From Apostichopus japonicus (Eukaryota; Echinodermata; Holothuroidea; Aspidochirotida; Stichopodidae): a stretch of DNA of 64,000 nucleotides. A model generated the notes under the pieces. It saw only the letters and a list, made by a program, of their open reading frames with translations. It was not told the origin of the DNA and ran no database searches. Position numbers and translations under genes: made by a program. Positions 12,200 to 27,500 of the stretch are shown in pieces; within the stretch, counting starts at the first letter, position 1, and each line of letters starts with the position of its first letter. Location of the stretch: NCBI RefSeq assembly GCF_037975245.1, contig NC_092583.1, positions 5,987,264 through 6,051,263 on the forward strand, written 5' to 3'.

Positions 12200-15100
12200 G
12201 CGGTACCGATCAATCTAATGTGCGGTACCGATCAATCGAATGTGCGGTACCGATAAATGGACTGTACGGTGCCTATTAATCGAATGTGTCATATGTCGAT
12301 GAATAGAATGTGCGGTACCGATGAATCCAATTTGCGGTTTCGATCAATCGAATGTGTGGTACCGATAAATCGAATGTGCGGTACCGATCAATCGAATGTG
12401 CTGTACCGAACAATCGAATGTGTGGTTCCAATAAATCGAATGTGCGGTACCGATAAATCGAATGTGCGGTACCGATCAATCGAATGTGCGGTACCGATCA
12501 ATCGAATGTGAGTTGCCGATAAATCGAATGTGCGTTACCGATAAATCGAATGCGCGGTACCGATAAAACGAATGTGCGTTGCCGATCAATCGATTGTGCG
12601 GTACCGATAAATCGAATGTGCGGTCCCGATCAATCGAATGTGCGGTCCCGATCAATCGAATGTGCGTTGCCGATCAATCGAATGTGCGGTACCGATCAAT
12701 CTAATGTGCGTACCTATCAATCGAATGTGCTTTGCCGGTAAATAGAATGTGCGTTACCGATCAATCGAATGTGCGGTGCCAATAAATCGAATGTGCGGTT
12801 CATTTAAATGGAATATGCGGTGCCGATAGACCGAATGTGCTGTACCGATCAATAGATTGTGCGGTATCGAGCAATCGATTGTGCGGTACCGATAAATCAA
12901 ATGTGCGGAACCGATCAATCGAATGTGCGGTACCGATAAATCGAATGTTCGTTGCCTATTAATAGATCATGCTTTACCGATCAATCGAATGTGCGGTACC
13001 GATAAATCGAATGTGCGGTTCCGATCAATCGAATGTGCGGTTCCGATCAATCGAATGTGTGGTACCGATAAATCGAATCTGCGGTACCGATCAATCGATT
13101 GTGCGGTTTCGATCAATCGATTGTGCGGTGCCGATTAATAGAATGTGTCCCATATCGATCAATCGATTGTGCGTTGCCGATCAATCGAATGTGCGGTACC
13201 GATCAATCGAATGTTCGGTACCGATCAATCTAATTTGCGGTACCGATCAATCGAATGTGCTGTACCGATCAATCGAATGTGCGGTTCCAATAAATCGAAT
13301 GTGCGGTACCGATAAATCGAATGTGCGGTACCGATCAATCGAATGTGCGGTACCGATCAATCGAATGTGAGTTGCCGATAAATCGAATGTTTGGTACCGA
13401 TCAATCGAATGTGCATTGCCGATAAATCGAATGTGCGGTACCGATCAATCGAATGTGCGGTACCGATCAATCGAATGTGCGTTGCCGATCAATCGAATGT
13501 GCGAAACCGATAAATCGAATATGCGTTACCGATCAATCGAATGTGCGGTACCGATCAATCGAATGTGCGGTACCGATTAATGGACTGTACGGTGCCTATT
13601 AATCGAATGTGTCCTATGTCGATCAATAGAATGTGCGGTACCGATTAATCGAATGTGCGGTATCGGTCAATCGATTGTGCGGTTCCGATAAATCGAATGT
13701 GCGGTCCCTATTAATCGAATGTGTGGTACCGATGAATCGAATGTGCGTTGCCGATCAATCGAATGTGCGGTACCGATAAATCAACTGTAGGTGCCGATTA
13801 ATCGAATGTGTCTGATGTCTATCAATCGAATGTGTGGTACCGATGAATCGAATGTGCGTTGCCGATCAATCGAATGTGCCGTAACGATGAATCGAATGTG
13901 CGTTGCCGATATATCGATTGTGCGGTGCCGTTAAATCGAATGTGCGGTGCCGATTAATTGAATGTGCTTTGCCGTGAAAAAGCTTATGTGCGGTACCGAT
14001 AAATCGAATGTGCATTGACGATAAATCGAATGTGCGGTACCGACCAATCGAATGTGCGTTGCCGATAAATAGAATGTGCGTTCCCGATCAATCGAATGTG
14101 CGGTACCGATAAATGGACTGTACGGTGCCTATTAATCGAATGTGTCCTATGTCGATCAATCTAATGTGCGGTACCGATGAATCCAATTTGCGGTATCGAT
14201 CAATCGAATGTGTGGTACCGATCAATCGAATGTGCGTTGCCGATCAATCGAATGTGCGGTACCGATCAATCTAATGTGCGTTACCGATAAATCGAATGTG
14301 CGGTACCGATCATTCTAATGTGCGGTATCGATCAATCGATTGTGCGGTACCGATAAATCGAATGTGTGTTCTCGATCAATCGAATGTGCGGTATCGATCA
14401 ATCGATTGTGCGTTGTCGATAAAGCGAATGTGCGTTACCAATTAATCGAATGTGCGTTACCGATCAATCGAATGTGCGGTACCGATAAATCAAATGTGCG
14501 GTACATTTAAATAGAATATGCTGTACCGATCAATCGAATGTGCGGTACCGATAAATCGATTGTGCGGTTTCGATCAATCGATTGTGCGGTGCCGATTAAT
14601 AGAATGTGTCCCATATCGATCAATCGAATGTGCGTTGCCGATCAATCGAATGTGCGGTACCGATCAATCGAATGTTCGGTACCGATCAATCTAATTTGCG
14701 GTACCGATCAATCGAATGTGCGGTACCGATAAATCGAATGTGCGGTACCGATCAATCGAATGTGCGGTACCGATCAATCGAATGTGAGTTGCCGAATAAT
14801 CGAATGTGCGGTACCGATCAATCGAATGTGCATTGCCGATAAATCGAATGTGCGGTACCGATCAATCGAATGTGCGGTACCGATCAATCTAATGTGCGGT
14901 ACCGATCAATCGAATGTGCGGTACCGATAAATGGACTGTACGGTGCCTATTAATCGAATGTGTCATATGTCGATCAATATAATGTGCGGTACCGATGAAT
15001 CCAATTTGCGGTTTCGATCAATCGAATGTGTGGTACCGATAAATCGAATGTGCGGTACCGATCAATCGAATGTGCTGTACCGAACAATCGAATGTGTGGT

Positions 15101-17600
15101 TCCAATAAATCGAATGTGCGGTACCGATAAATCGAATGTGCGGTACCGATCAATCGAATGTGCGGTACCGATCAATCGAATGTGAGTTGCCGATAAATCG
15201 AATGTGCGTTACCGATAAATCGAATGCGCGGTACCGATAAAACGAATGTGCGTTGCCGATCAATCGATTGTGCGGTACCGATAAATCGAATGTGCGGTCC
15301 CGATCAATCGAATGTGCGGTCCCGATCAATCGAATGTGCGTTGCCGATCAATCGAATGTGCGGTACCGATCAATCTAATGTGCGTACCTATCAATCGAAT
15401 GTGCTTTGCCGGTAAATAGAATGTGCGTTACAGATCAATCGAATGTGCGGTGCCAATAAATCGAATGTGCGGTTCATTTAAATGGAATATGCGGTGCCGA
15501 TAGACCGAATGTGCTGTACCGATCAATAGATTGTGCGGTATCGATCAATCGATTGTGCGGTACCGATAAATCAAATGTGCGGAACCGATCAATCGAATGT
15601 GCGGTACCGATAAATCGAATGTTCGTTGCCTATTAATAGATCATGCTTTACCGATCAATCGAATGTGCGGTACCGATAAATCGAATGTGCGGTTCCGATC
15701 AATCGAATGTGCGGTTCCGATCAATCGAATGTGTGGTACCGATAAATCGAATCTGCGGTACCGATCAATCGATTGTGCGGTTTCGATCAATCGATTGTGC
15801 GGTTTCGATCAATCGAATGTGCGGTACCGATCAATCGAATGTTCGGTACCGATCAATCTAATTTGCGGTACCGATCAATCGAATGTGCTGTACCGATCAA
15901 TCGAATGTGCGGTTCCAATAAATCGAATGTGCGGTACCGATAAATCGAATGTGCGGTACCGATCAATCGAATGTGCGGTACCGATCAATCGAATGTGAGT
16001 TGCCGATAAATCGAATGTTTGGTACCGATCAATCGAATGTGCATTGCCGATAAATCGAATGTGCGGTACCGATCAATCGAATGTGCGGTACCGATCAATC
16101 GAATGTGCGTTGCCGATCAATCGAATGTGCGAAACCGATAAATCGAATATGCGTTACCGATCAATCGAATGTGCGGTACCGATCAATCGAATGTGCGGTA
16201 CCGATTAATGGACTGTACGGTGCCTATTAATCGAATGTGTCCTATGTCGATCAATAGAATGTGCGGTACCGATTAATCGAATGTGCGGTATCGGTCAATC
16301 GATTGTGCGGTTCCGATAAATCGAATGTGCGGTCCCTATTAATCGAATGTGTGGTACCGATGAATCGAATGTGCGTTGCCGATCAATCGAATGTGCGTTG
16401 CCGTGAAAAAGCTTATGTGCAGTACCGATAAATCGAATGTGCGGTACCGATAAATCGACTGTAGGTGCCGATTAATCGAATGTGTCTGATGTCTATCAAT
16501 CGAATGTGTGGTACCGATGAATCGAATGTGCGTTGCCGATCAATCGAATGTGCCGTAACGATGAATCGAATGTGCGTTGCCGATATATCGATTGTGCGGT
16601 GCCGTTAAATCGAATGTGCGGTGCCGATTAATTGAATGTGCTTTGCCGTGAAAAAGCTTATGTGCGGTACCGATAAATCGAATGTGCGGTATCGATCAAT
16701 CGAATGTGCGGTACCGACCAATCGAATGTGCGTTGCCGATAAATAGAATGTGCGTTCCCGATCAATCGAATGTGCGGTACCGATAAATGGACTGTACGGT
16801 GCCTATTAATCGAATGTGTCCTATGTCGATCAATCTAATGTGCGGTACCGATGAATCCAATTTGCGGTATCGATCAATCGAATGTGTGGTACCGATCAAT
16901 CGAATGTGCGTTGCCGATCAATCGAATGTGCGGTACCGATCAATCTAATGTGCGTTACCGATAAATCGAATGTGCGGTACCGATCATTCTAATGTGCGGT
17001 ATCGATCAATCGATTGTGCGGTACCGATAAATCAAATGTGTGTTCTCGATCAATCGAATGTGCGGTATCGATCAATCGATTGTGCGTTGTCGATAAAGCG
17101 AATGTGCGTTACCAATTAATCGAATGTGCGTTACCGATCAATCGAATGTGCGGTACCGATAAATCAAATGTGCGGTACATTTAAATAGAATATGCTGTAC
17201 CGATCAATCGAATGTGCGGTACCGATAAATCGATTGTGCGGTTTCGATCAATCGATTGTGCGGTGCCGATTAATAGAATGTGTCCCATATCGATCAATCG
17301 AATGTGCGTTGCCGATCAATCGAATGTGCGGTACCGATCAATCGAATGTTCGGTACCGATCAATCTAATTTGCGGTACCGATCAATCGAATGTGCGGTAC
17401 CGATAAATCGAATGTGCGGTACCGATCAATCGAATGTGCGGTACCGATCAATCGAATGTGAGTTGCCGATAAATCGAATGTGCGGTACCGATCAATCGAA
17501 TGTGCATTGCCGATAAATCGAATGTGCGGTACCGATCAATCGAATGTGCGGTACCGATCAATCTAATGTGCGGTACCGATCAATCGAATGTGCGGTACCG
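12200..17600 (+). repeat. 2674-bp tandem duplication, two copies
   Basis: Copy 1 (about 12200-14870) and copy 2 (about 14870-17600) match at 2674 bp: 12257/14931, 12550/15224, 12923/15597, 14538/17212. Copy 2 has lost a 46-bp TCCCATATCG dimer near 15800, shifting the offset to 2628 (TGGACTG at 13581 and 16209). It then regains 46 bp near 16400 through a 24-bp AAGCTT monomer plus one 22-bp monomer, restoring 2674 (ACTGTAG at 13784 and 16458). Confidence 0.85.
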
Positions 17601-18360
17601 ATAAATGGACTGTACGGTGCCTATTAATCGAATGTGTCCTATGTCGATGAATAGAATGTGCGGTACCGATTAATCGAATGTGCGGTACCGATCAATCGAA
17701 TGTGCATTGACGATAAATCGAATGTGCGGTACCGATTAATCGAATGTGCGGTACCGATCAATCTAATGTGCGGTACCGATCAATCGAATGTGCGGTACCG
17801 ATAAATGGACTGTACGGTGCCTATTAATCGAATGTGTCCTATGTCGATGAATAGAATGTGCGGTACCGATTAATAGAATGTGCGGTATCGATCAATCGAT
17901 TGTGCGGTTCCGATAAATCGAATATGCGGTCCCTATGAATCGAATGTGCGGTACCGATAAATCAAATGTGCGTTGCCGATAAATCGAATGTGCGGTACCG
18001 ATCAATCTAATGTGCGTTGCCTATGAATCGAATGTGCGGTACCGATAAATCGACTGTAGGTGCCGATTAATCGAATGTGTCTGATGTCTATCAATCGAAT
18101 GTGTGGTACCGATGAATCGAATGTGCGTTGCCGATCAATCGAATGTGCCGTAACGATGAATCGAATGTGCGTTGCCGATATATCGATTGTGCGGTGCCGT
18201 TAAATCGAATGTGCGGTGCCGATTAATTGAATGTGCTTTGCCGTGAAAAAGCTTATGTGCGGTACCGATAAATCGAATGTGCGGTATCGATCAATCGAAT
18301 GTGCGGTACCGATAAATCGAATGTGCGTTGCCGATAAATAGAATGTGCGTTCCCGATCAA
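17200..18360 (+). repeat. Copy of 10.83-11.99 kb (offset 6369)
   Basis: The block after the TCCCATATCG dimer, including the uncommon GTGCATTGACG monomer (near 11335 and 17704), matches 6369 bp upstream. ACGGTGCC at 11245 pairs with 17614. The CGACTGTAGGTGCC and AAGCTT monomers follow in the same order. It shows that the same block was used in more than one duplication event. Confidence 0.8.
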
Positions 18361-18599
18361 TCGAATGTGCGGTACCGATAAATCGAATGTGCGGTACCGA
18401 TCAATCTAATGTGCTGTACCGAACAATCGAATGTGTGGTTCCAATAAATCGAATGTGCGGTACCGATAAATCGAATGTGCGGTACCGATGAATCCAATTT
18501 GCGGTTTCGATCAATCGAATGTGTGGCACCGATAAATCGAATGTGCGGTACCGATCAATCGAATGTGCTGTACCGAACAATCGAATGTGTGGTTCCAAT

Positions 18600-21500
18600 A
18601 AATCGAATGTGCGGTACCGATAAATCGAATGTGCGGTACCGATCAATCGAATGTGCGGTACCGATCAATCGAATGTGAGTTGCCGATAAATCGAATGTGC
18701 GTTACCGATAAATCGAATGCGCGGTACCGATAAAACGAATGTGCGTTGCCGATCAATCGATTGTGCAATACCGATAAATCGAATGTGCGGTCCCGATCAA
18801 TCGAATGTGCGGTACCGATCAATCGAATGTGCGTTGCCGATCAATCGAATGTGCGGTACCGATCAATCTAATGTGCGTACCGATCAATCGAATGTGCTTT
18901 GCCGGTAAATAGAATGTGCGTTACCGATCAATCGAATGTGCGGTGCCAATAAATCGAATGTGCGGTTCATTTAAATGGAATATGCGGTGCCGATAGACCG
19001 AATGTGCTGTACCGATCAATAGATTGTGCGGTATCGATCAATCGATTGTGCGGTACCGATAAATCAAATGTGCGGAACCGATCAATCGAATGTGTGGTAC
19101 CGATAAATCGAATGTGCGTTGCCTATGAATCGAATGTGCGGTACCGATCAATCGATTGTGCGGTACCGATAAATCGAATGTGCGGTCCCGATAAATCGAA
19201 TGTGCGGTACCGATAAATCGAATGTGCGTTGCCGATCAATCGAATGTGCGGTACCGATCAATCTAATGTGCGTTACCGATAAATCGAATGTGCGGTACCG
19301 ATCAATCTAATGTGCGGTATCGATCAATCGATTGTGCGGTACCGATAAATCGAATGTGTGTTCTCGATCAATCGAATGTGCGGTATCGATCAATCGATTG
19401 TGCGTTGTCGATAAAGCGAATGTGCGTTACCAATTAATCGAATGTGCGTTACCGATCAATCGAATGTGCGGTACCGATAAATCAAATGTGCGGTACATTT
19501 AAATAGAATATGCTGTACCGATCAATCGAATGTGCGGTACCGATAAATCGATTGTGCGGTTTCGATCAATCGATTGTGCGGTGCCGATTAATAGAATGTG
19601 TCCCATATCGATCAATCGAATGTGCGTTGCCGATCAATCGAATGTGCGGTACCGATCAATCGAATGTTCGGTACCGATCAATCTAATTTGCGGTACCGAT
19701 CAATCGAATGTGCGGTACCGATAAATCGAATGTGCGGTACCGATCAATCGAATGTGCGGTACCGATCAATCGAATGTGAGTTGCCGATAAATCGAATGTG
19801 CGGTACCGATCAATCGAATGTGCATTGCCGATAAATCGAATGTGCGGTACCGATCAATCGAATGTGCGGTACCGATCAATCTAATGTGCGGTACCGATCA
19901 ATCGAATGTGCGGTACCGATAAATGGACTGTACGGTGCCTATTAATCGAATGTGTCCTATGTCGATGAATAGAATGTGCGGTACCGATTAATAGAATGTG
20001 CGGTATCGATCAATCGATTGTGCGGTTCCGATAAATCGAATATGCGGTCCCTATGAATCGAATGTGCGGTACCGATAAATCAAATGTGCGTTGCCGATAA
20101 ATCGAATGTGCGGTACCGATCAATCTAATGTGCGTTGCCTATGAATCGAATGTGCGGTACCGATAAATCGACTGTAGGTGCCGATTAATCGAATGTGTCT
20201 GATGTCTATCAATCGAATGTGTGGTACCGATGAATCGAATGTGCGTTGCCGATCAATCGAATGTGCCGTAACGATGAATCGAATGTGCGTTGCCGATATA
20301 TCGATTGTGCGGTGCCGTTAAATCGAATGTGCGGTGCCGATTAATTGAATGTGCTTTGCCGTGAAAAAGCTTATGTGCGGTACCGATAAATCGAATGTGC
20401 GGTATCGATCAATCGCATGTGCGGTACCGATAAATCGAATGTGCGTTGCCGATAAATAGAATGTGCGTTCCCGATCAATCGAATGTGCGGTACCGATAAA
20501 TCGAATGTGCGGTACCGATCAATCTAATGTGCTGTACCGAACAATCGAATGTGTGGTTCCAATAAATCGAATGTGCGGTACCGATCAATCGAATGTGCGG
20601 TACCGATGAATCCAATTTGCGGTTACGATCAATCGAATGTGTGGTACCGATAAATCGAATGTGCGGTACCGATCAATCGAATGTGCTGTACCGAACAATC
20701 GAATGTGTGGTTTCAATAAATCGAATGTGCGGTACCGATAAATCGAATGTGCGGTACCGATCAATCGAATGTGCGGTACCGATCAATCGAATGTGAGTTG
20801 CCGATAAATCGAATGTGCGTTACCGATAAATCGAATGCGCGGTACCGATAAAACGAATGTGCGTTGCCGATCAATCGATTGTGCGGTACCGATAAATCGA
20901 ATGTGCGGTCCCGATCAATCGAATGTGCGGTACCGATAAATCGAATGTGCGTTGCCGATCAATCGAATGTGCGGTACCGATCAATCTAATGTGCGTACCG
21001 ATCAATCGAATGTGCTTTGCCGGTAAATAGAATGTGCGTTACCGATCAATCGAATGTGCGGTGCCAATAAATCGAATGTGCGGTTCATTTAAATGGAATA
21101 TGCGGTGCCGATAGACCGAATGTGCTGTACCGATCAATAGATTGTGCGGTATCGATCAATCGATTGTGCGGTACCGATAAATCAAATGTGCGGAACCGAT
21201 CAATCGAATGTGCGGTACCGATAAATCGAATGTTCGTTGCCTATTAATAGATCATGCTTTACCGATCAATCGAATGTGCGGTACCGATAAATCGAATGTG
21301 CGGTTCCGATCAATCGAATGTGCGGTACCGATCAATCGATTGTGCGGTTTCGATCAATCGATTGTGCGGTGCCGATTAATAGAATGTGTCCCATATCGAT
21401 CAATCGAATGTGCGTTGCCGATCAATCGAATGTGCGGTACCGATCAATCGAATGTTCGGTACCGATCAATCTAATTTGCGGTACCGATCAATCGAATGTG

Positions 21501-24500
21501 CTGTACCGATCAATCGAATGTGCGGTTCCAATAAATCGAATGTGCGGTACCGATAAATCGAATGTGCGGTACCGATCAATCGAATGTGCGGTACCGATCA
21601 ATCGAATGTGAGTTGCCGATAAATCGAATGTTTGGTACCAATCAATCGAATGTGCATTGCCGATAAATCGAATGTGCGGTACCGATCAATCGAATGTGCG
21701 GTACCGATCAATCGAATGTGCGTTGCCGATCAATCGAATGTGCGAAACCGATAAATCGAATATGCGTTACCGATCAATCGAATGTGTGGTACCGATCAAT
21801 CGAATGTGCGGTACCGATTAATGGACTGTACGGTGCCTATTAATCGAATGTGTCCTATGTCGATCAATAGAATGTGCGGTACCGATTAATCGAATGTGCG
21901 GTATCGGTCAATCGATTGTGCGGTTCCGATAAATCGAATGTGCGGTCCCTACTAATCGAATGTGTGGTACCGATGAATCGAATGTGCGTTGCCGATCAAT
22001 CGAATGTGCGTTGCCGTGAAAAAGCTTATGTGCAGTACCGATAAATCGAATGTGCGGTATCGATCAATCGAATGTGCGGTACCGATCAATCGAATGTGCT
22101 GTACCGATCAATCGAATGTGCGGTTCCAATAAATCGAATGTGCGGTACCGATAAATCGAATGTGCGGTACCGATCAATCGAATGTGAGTTGCCGATAAAT
22201 CGAATGTTTGGTACCGATCAATCGAATGTGCATTGCCGATAAATCGAATGTGCGGTACCGATCAATCGAATGTGCGGTCCCGATCAATCGAATGTGCGGT
22301 ACCGATAAATGGACTGTACGGTGCCTATTAATCGAATGTGTCCTATGTCGATCAATAGAATGTGCGGTACCGATTAATCGAATGTGCGGTATCGATCAAT
22401 CGATTGTGCGGTTCCGATAAATCGAATATGCGGTCCCTATGAATCGAATGTGCGGTACCGATAAATCAAATGTGCGTTGCCGATAAATCGAATGTGCGGT
22501 ACCGATCAGTCTAATGTGCGTTGCCTATTAATCGAATGTGCCGTACCGATAAATCGACTGTAGGTGCCGATTAATCGAATGTGTCTGATGTCTATCAATC
22601 GAATGTGTGGTACCGATGAATCGAATGTGCGTTGCCGATCAATCGAATGTGCCGTAACGATGAATCGAATGTGCGTTGCCGATATATCGATTGTGCGGTG
22701 CCGTTAAATCGAATGTGCGGTGCCGAGTAATTGAATGTGCTTTGCCGTGAAAAAGCTTATGTGCGGTACCGATAAATCGAATGTGCGGTATCGATCAATC
22801 GATTGTGCGGTACCGATAAATCGAATGAGCGTTGCCGATAAATAGAATGTGCGTTCCCGATCAATCGAATGTGCGGTACCGATAAAACGAATGTGTGTTG
22901 CCGATCAATCGATTTTGCGGTACCGATAAATCGAATGTGCGGTACCGATCAATCTAATGTGCGGTACCGATCAATCGAATGTGCGGTACCGATAAATGGA
23001 CTGTACGGTGCCTATTAATCGAATGTGTCCTATGTCGATCAATAGAATATGCGGTACCGATGAATCCAATTTGCGGTATCGATCAATCGAATGTGTGGTA
23101 CCGATAAATCGAATGTGCGTTGCCTATGAATCGAATGTGCGGTACCGATCAATCGATTGTGCGGTACCGATCAATCGAATGTGCGGTCCCGATCAATCGA
23201 ATGTGCGGTACCGATAAATCGAATGTGCGTTGCCGATCAATCGAATGTGCGGTACCGATCAATCTAATGTGCGGTACCGATAAATCAAATGTGCGGTACA
23301 TTTAAATAGAATATGCGGTACCGATCAATCGAATGTGCGGTACCGATAAATCGATTGTGCGGTTTCCATCAATCGATTGTGCGGTGCCGATTAATAGAAT
23401 GTGCGTTGCCTATGAATCGAATGTGCGGTACCGATCAATCGTTTGTGCGGTACCGATAAATCGAATGTGTGTTCTCGATCAATCGAATGTGCGGTATCGA
23501 TCAATCGATTGTGCGTTGTCGATAAAGCGAATGTGCGTTACCGATCAATCGAATGTGCGGTACCGATCAATCGAATGTGCGGTACCGATTAATGGACTGT
23601 ACGGTGCCTATTAATCGAATGTGTCCTATGTCGATCAATAGAATGTGCGGTACCGATTAATCGAATGTGCGGTATCGGTCAATCGATTGTGCGGTACCGA
23701 TAAATCAAATGTGCGGAACCGATCAATCGAATGTGCGGTACCGATAAATCGAATGTTCGTTGCCTATTAATAGATTATGCTTTACCGATCAATCGAATGT
23801 GCGGTACCGATCAATCGAACGTGGGGTACCGATAAATCGAATGTGCGTTGCCGTGAAAAAGCGTATGTGCGGTCCCTATTAATCGAATGTGTGGTACCGA
23901 TGAATCGAATGTGCGTTGCCGATCAATCGAATGTGCGTTGCCGTGAAAAAGCTTATGTGCGGTACCGATAAATCGAATGTGCGGTATCGATCAATCGAAT
24001 GTGCGTTGCCGATAAATAGAATGTGCGTTGCCGATCAATCGAATGTGCGGTACCGATAAAACGAATGTGCGTTGCCGATCAATCGATTGTGCGGTACCGA
24101 TCAATCTAATGTGCGTACCGATCAATCGAATGTGCTTTGCCGGTAAATAGAATGGGCGTTACCGATCAATCGAATGTGCGGTGCCAATAAATCGAATGTG
24201 CGGTTCATTTAAATGGAATATGCGGTGCCGATAGACCGAATGTGCTGTACCGATCAATAGATTGTGCGGTATCGATCAATCGATTGTGCGTTGTCGATAA
24301 AGCGAATGTGCGTTACCAATTAATCGAATGTGCGTTACCGATCAATCGAATGTGCGGTACCGATAAATCAAATGTGCGGTACATTTAAATAGAATATGCT
24401 GTACCGATCAATCGAATGTGCGGTACCGATAAATCGATTGTGCGGTTTCGATCAATCGATTGTGCGGTGCCGATTAATAGAATGTGTCCCATATCGATCA

Positions 24501-24590
24501 ATCGAATGTGCGTTGCCGATCAATCGAATGTGCGGTACCGATCAATCGAATGTTCGGTACCGATCAATCTAATTTGCGGTACCGATCAAT
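18600..24590 (+). repeat. About 6.0-kb tandem higher-order unit, copy 1
   Basis: This unit is followed directly by a second copy. Offsets are 5987 bp from 18717/24704 to 21208/27195, then 6025 bp from 22996/29021 to 24416/30441. The 38-bp change is explained by the second copy having two extra monomers (44 bp) and a 6-bp deletion near 27315. The unit contains an internal relative of its own end: the TCCCATATCG block lies at 19598 and 24484. Confidence 0.87.
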
Positions 24591-27500
24591 CGAATGTGCG
24601 GTACCGATAAATCGAATGTGCGGTACCGATCAATCGAATGTGCGGTACCGATCAATCGAATGTGAGTTGCCGATAAATCGAATGTGCGTTACCGATAAAT
24701 CGAATGCGCGGTACCGATAAAACGAATGTGCGTTGCCGATCAATCGATTGTGCAATACCGATAAATCGAATGTGCGGTCCCGATCAATCGAATGTGCGGT
24801 ACCGATCAATCGAATGTGCGTTGCCGATCAATCGAATGTGCGGTACCGATCAATCTAATGTGCGTACCGATCAATCGAATGTGCTTTGCCGGTAAATAGA
24901 ATGTGCGTTACCGATCAATCGAATGTGCGGTGCCAATAAATCGAATGTGCGGTTCATTTAAATGGAATATGCGGTGCCGATAGACCGAATGTGCTGTACC
25001 GATCAATAGATTGTGCGGTATCGATCAATCGATTGTGCGGTACCGATAAATCAAATGTGCGGAACCGATCAATCGAATGTGTGGTACCGATAAATCGAAT
25101 GTGCGTTGCCTATGAATCGAATGTGCGGTACCGATCAATCGATTGTGCGGTACCGATAAATCGAATGTGCGGTCCCGATAAATCGAATGTGCGGTACCGA
25201 TAAATCGAATGTGCGTTGCCGATCAATCGAATGTGCGGTACCGATCAATCTAATGTGCGTTACCGATAAATCGAATGTGCGGTACCGATCAATCTAATGT
25301 GCGGTATCGATCAATCGATTGTGCGGTACCGATAAATCGAATGTGTGTTCTCGATCAATCGAATGTGCGGTATCGATCAATCGATTGTGCGTTGTCGATA
25401 AAGCGAATGTGCGTTACCAATTAATCGAATGTGCGTTACCGATCAATCGAATGTGCGGTACCGATAAATCAAATGTGCGGTACATTTAAATAGAATATGC
25501 TGTACCGATCAATCGAATGTGCGGTACCGATAAATCGATTGTGCGGTTTCGATCAATCGATTGTGCGGTGCCGATTAATAGAATGTGTCCCATATCGATC
25601 AATCGAATGTGCGTTGCCGATCAATCGAATGTGCGGTACCGATCAATCGAATGTTCGGTACCGATCAATCTAATTTGCGGTACCGATCAATCGAATGTGC
25701 GGTACCGATAAATCGAATGTGCGGTACCGATCAATCGAATGTGCGGTACCGATCAATCGAATGTGAGTTGCCGATAAATCGAATGTGCGGTACCGATCAA
25801 TCGAATGTGCATTGCCGATAAATCGAATGTGCGGTACCGATCAATCGAATGTGCGGTACCGATCAATCTAATGTGCGGTACCGATCAATCGAATGTGCGG
25901 TACCGATAAATGGACTGTACGGTGCCTATTAATCGAATGTGTCCTATGTCGATGAATAGAATGTGCGGTACCGATTAATAGAATGTGCGGTATCGATCAA
26001 TCGATTGTGCGGTTCCGATAAATCGAATATGCGGTCCCTATGAATCGAATGTGCGGTACCGATAAATCAAATGTGCGTTGCCGATAAATCGAATGTGCGG
26101 TACCGATCAATCTAATGTGCGTTGCCTATGAATCGAATGTGCGGTACCGATAAATCGACTGTAGGTGCCGATTAATCGAATGTGTCTGATGTCTATCAAT
26201 CGAATGTGTGGTACCGATGAATCGAATGTGCGTTGCCGATCAATCGAATGTGCCGTAACGATGAATCGAATGTGCGTTGCCGATATATCGATTGTGCGGT
26301 GCCGTTAAATCGAATGTGCGGTGCCGATTAATTGAATGTGCTTTGCCGTGAAAAAGCTTATGTGCGGTACCGATAAATCGAATGTGCGGTATCGATCAAT
26401 CGCATGTGCGGTACCGATAAATCGAATGTGCGTTGCCGATAAATAGAATGTGCGTTCCCGATCAATCGAATGTGCGGTACCGATAAATCGAATGTGCGGT
26501 ACCGATCAATCTAATGTGCTGTACCGAACAATCGAATGTGTGGTTCCAATAAATCGAATGTGCGGTACCGATAAATCGAATGTGCGGTACCGATGAATCC
26601 AATTTGCGGTTTCGATCAATCGAATGTGTGGTACCGATAAATCGAATGTGCGGTACCGATCAATCGAATGTGCTGTACCGAACAATCGAATGTGTGGTTT
26701 CAATAAATCGAATGTGCGGTACCGATAAATCGAATGTGCGGTACCGATCAATCGAATGTGCGGTACCGATCAATCGAATGTGAGTTGCCGATAAATCGAA
26801 TGTGCGTTACCGATAAATCGAATGCGCGGTACCGATAAAACGAATGTGCGTTGCCGATCAATCGATTGTGCGGTACCGATAAATCGAATGTGCGGTCCCG
26901 ATCAATCGAATGTGCGGTACCGATAAATCGAATGTGCGTTGCCGATCAATCGAATGTGCGGTACCGATCAATCTAATGTGCGTACCGATCAATCGAATGT
27001 GCTTTGCCGGTAAATAGAATGTGCGTTACCGATCAATCGAATGTGCGGTGCCAATAAATCGAATGTGCGGTTCATTTAAATGGAATATGCGGTGCCGATA
27101 GACCGAATGTGCTGTACCGATCAATAGATTGTGCGGTATCGATCAACCGATTGTGCGGTACCGATAAATCAAATGTGCGGAACCGATCAATCGAATGTGC
27201 GGTACCGATAAATCGAATGTTCGTTGCCTATTAATAGATCATGCTTTACCGATCAATCGAATGTGCGGTACCGATAAATCGAATGTGCGGTTCCGATCAA
27301 TCGAATGTGCGGTTCCGATCATGTGTGGTACCGATAAATCGAATGTGCGGTACCGATCAATCGATTGTGCGGTTTCGATCAATCGATTGTGCGGTGCCGA
27401 TTAATAGAATGTGTCCCATATCGATCAATCGAATGTGCGTTGCCGATCAATCGAATGTGCGGTACCGATCAATCGAATGTTCGGTACCGATCAATCTAAT

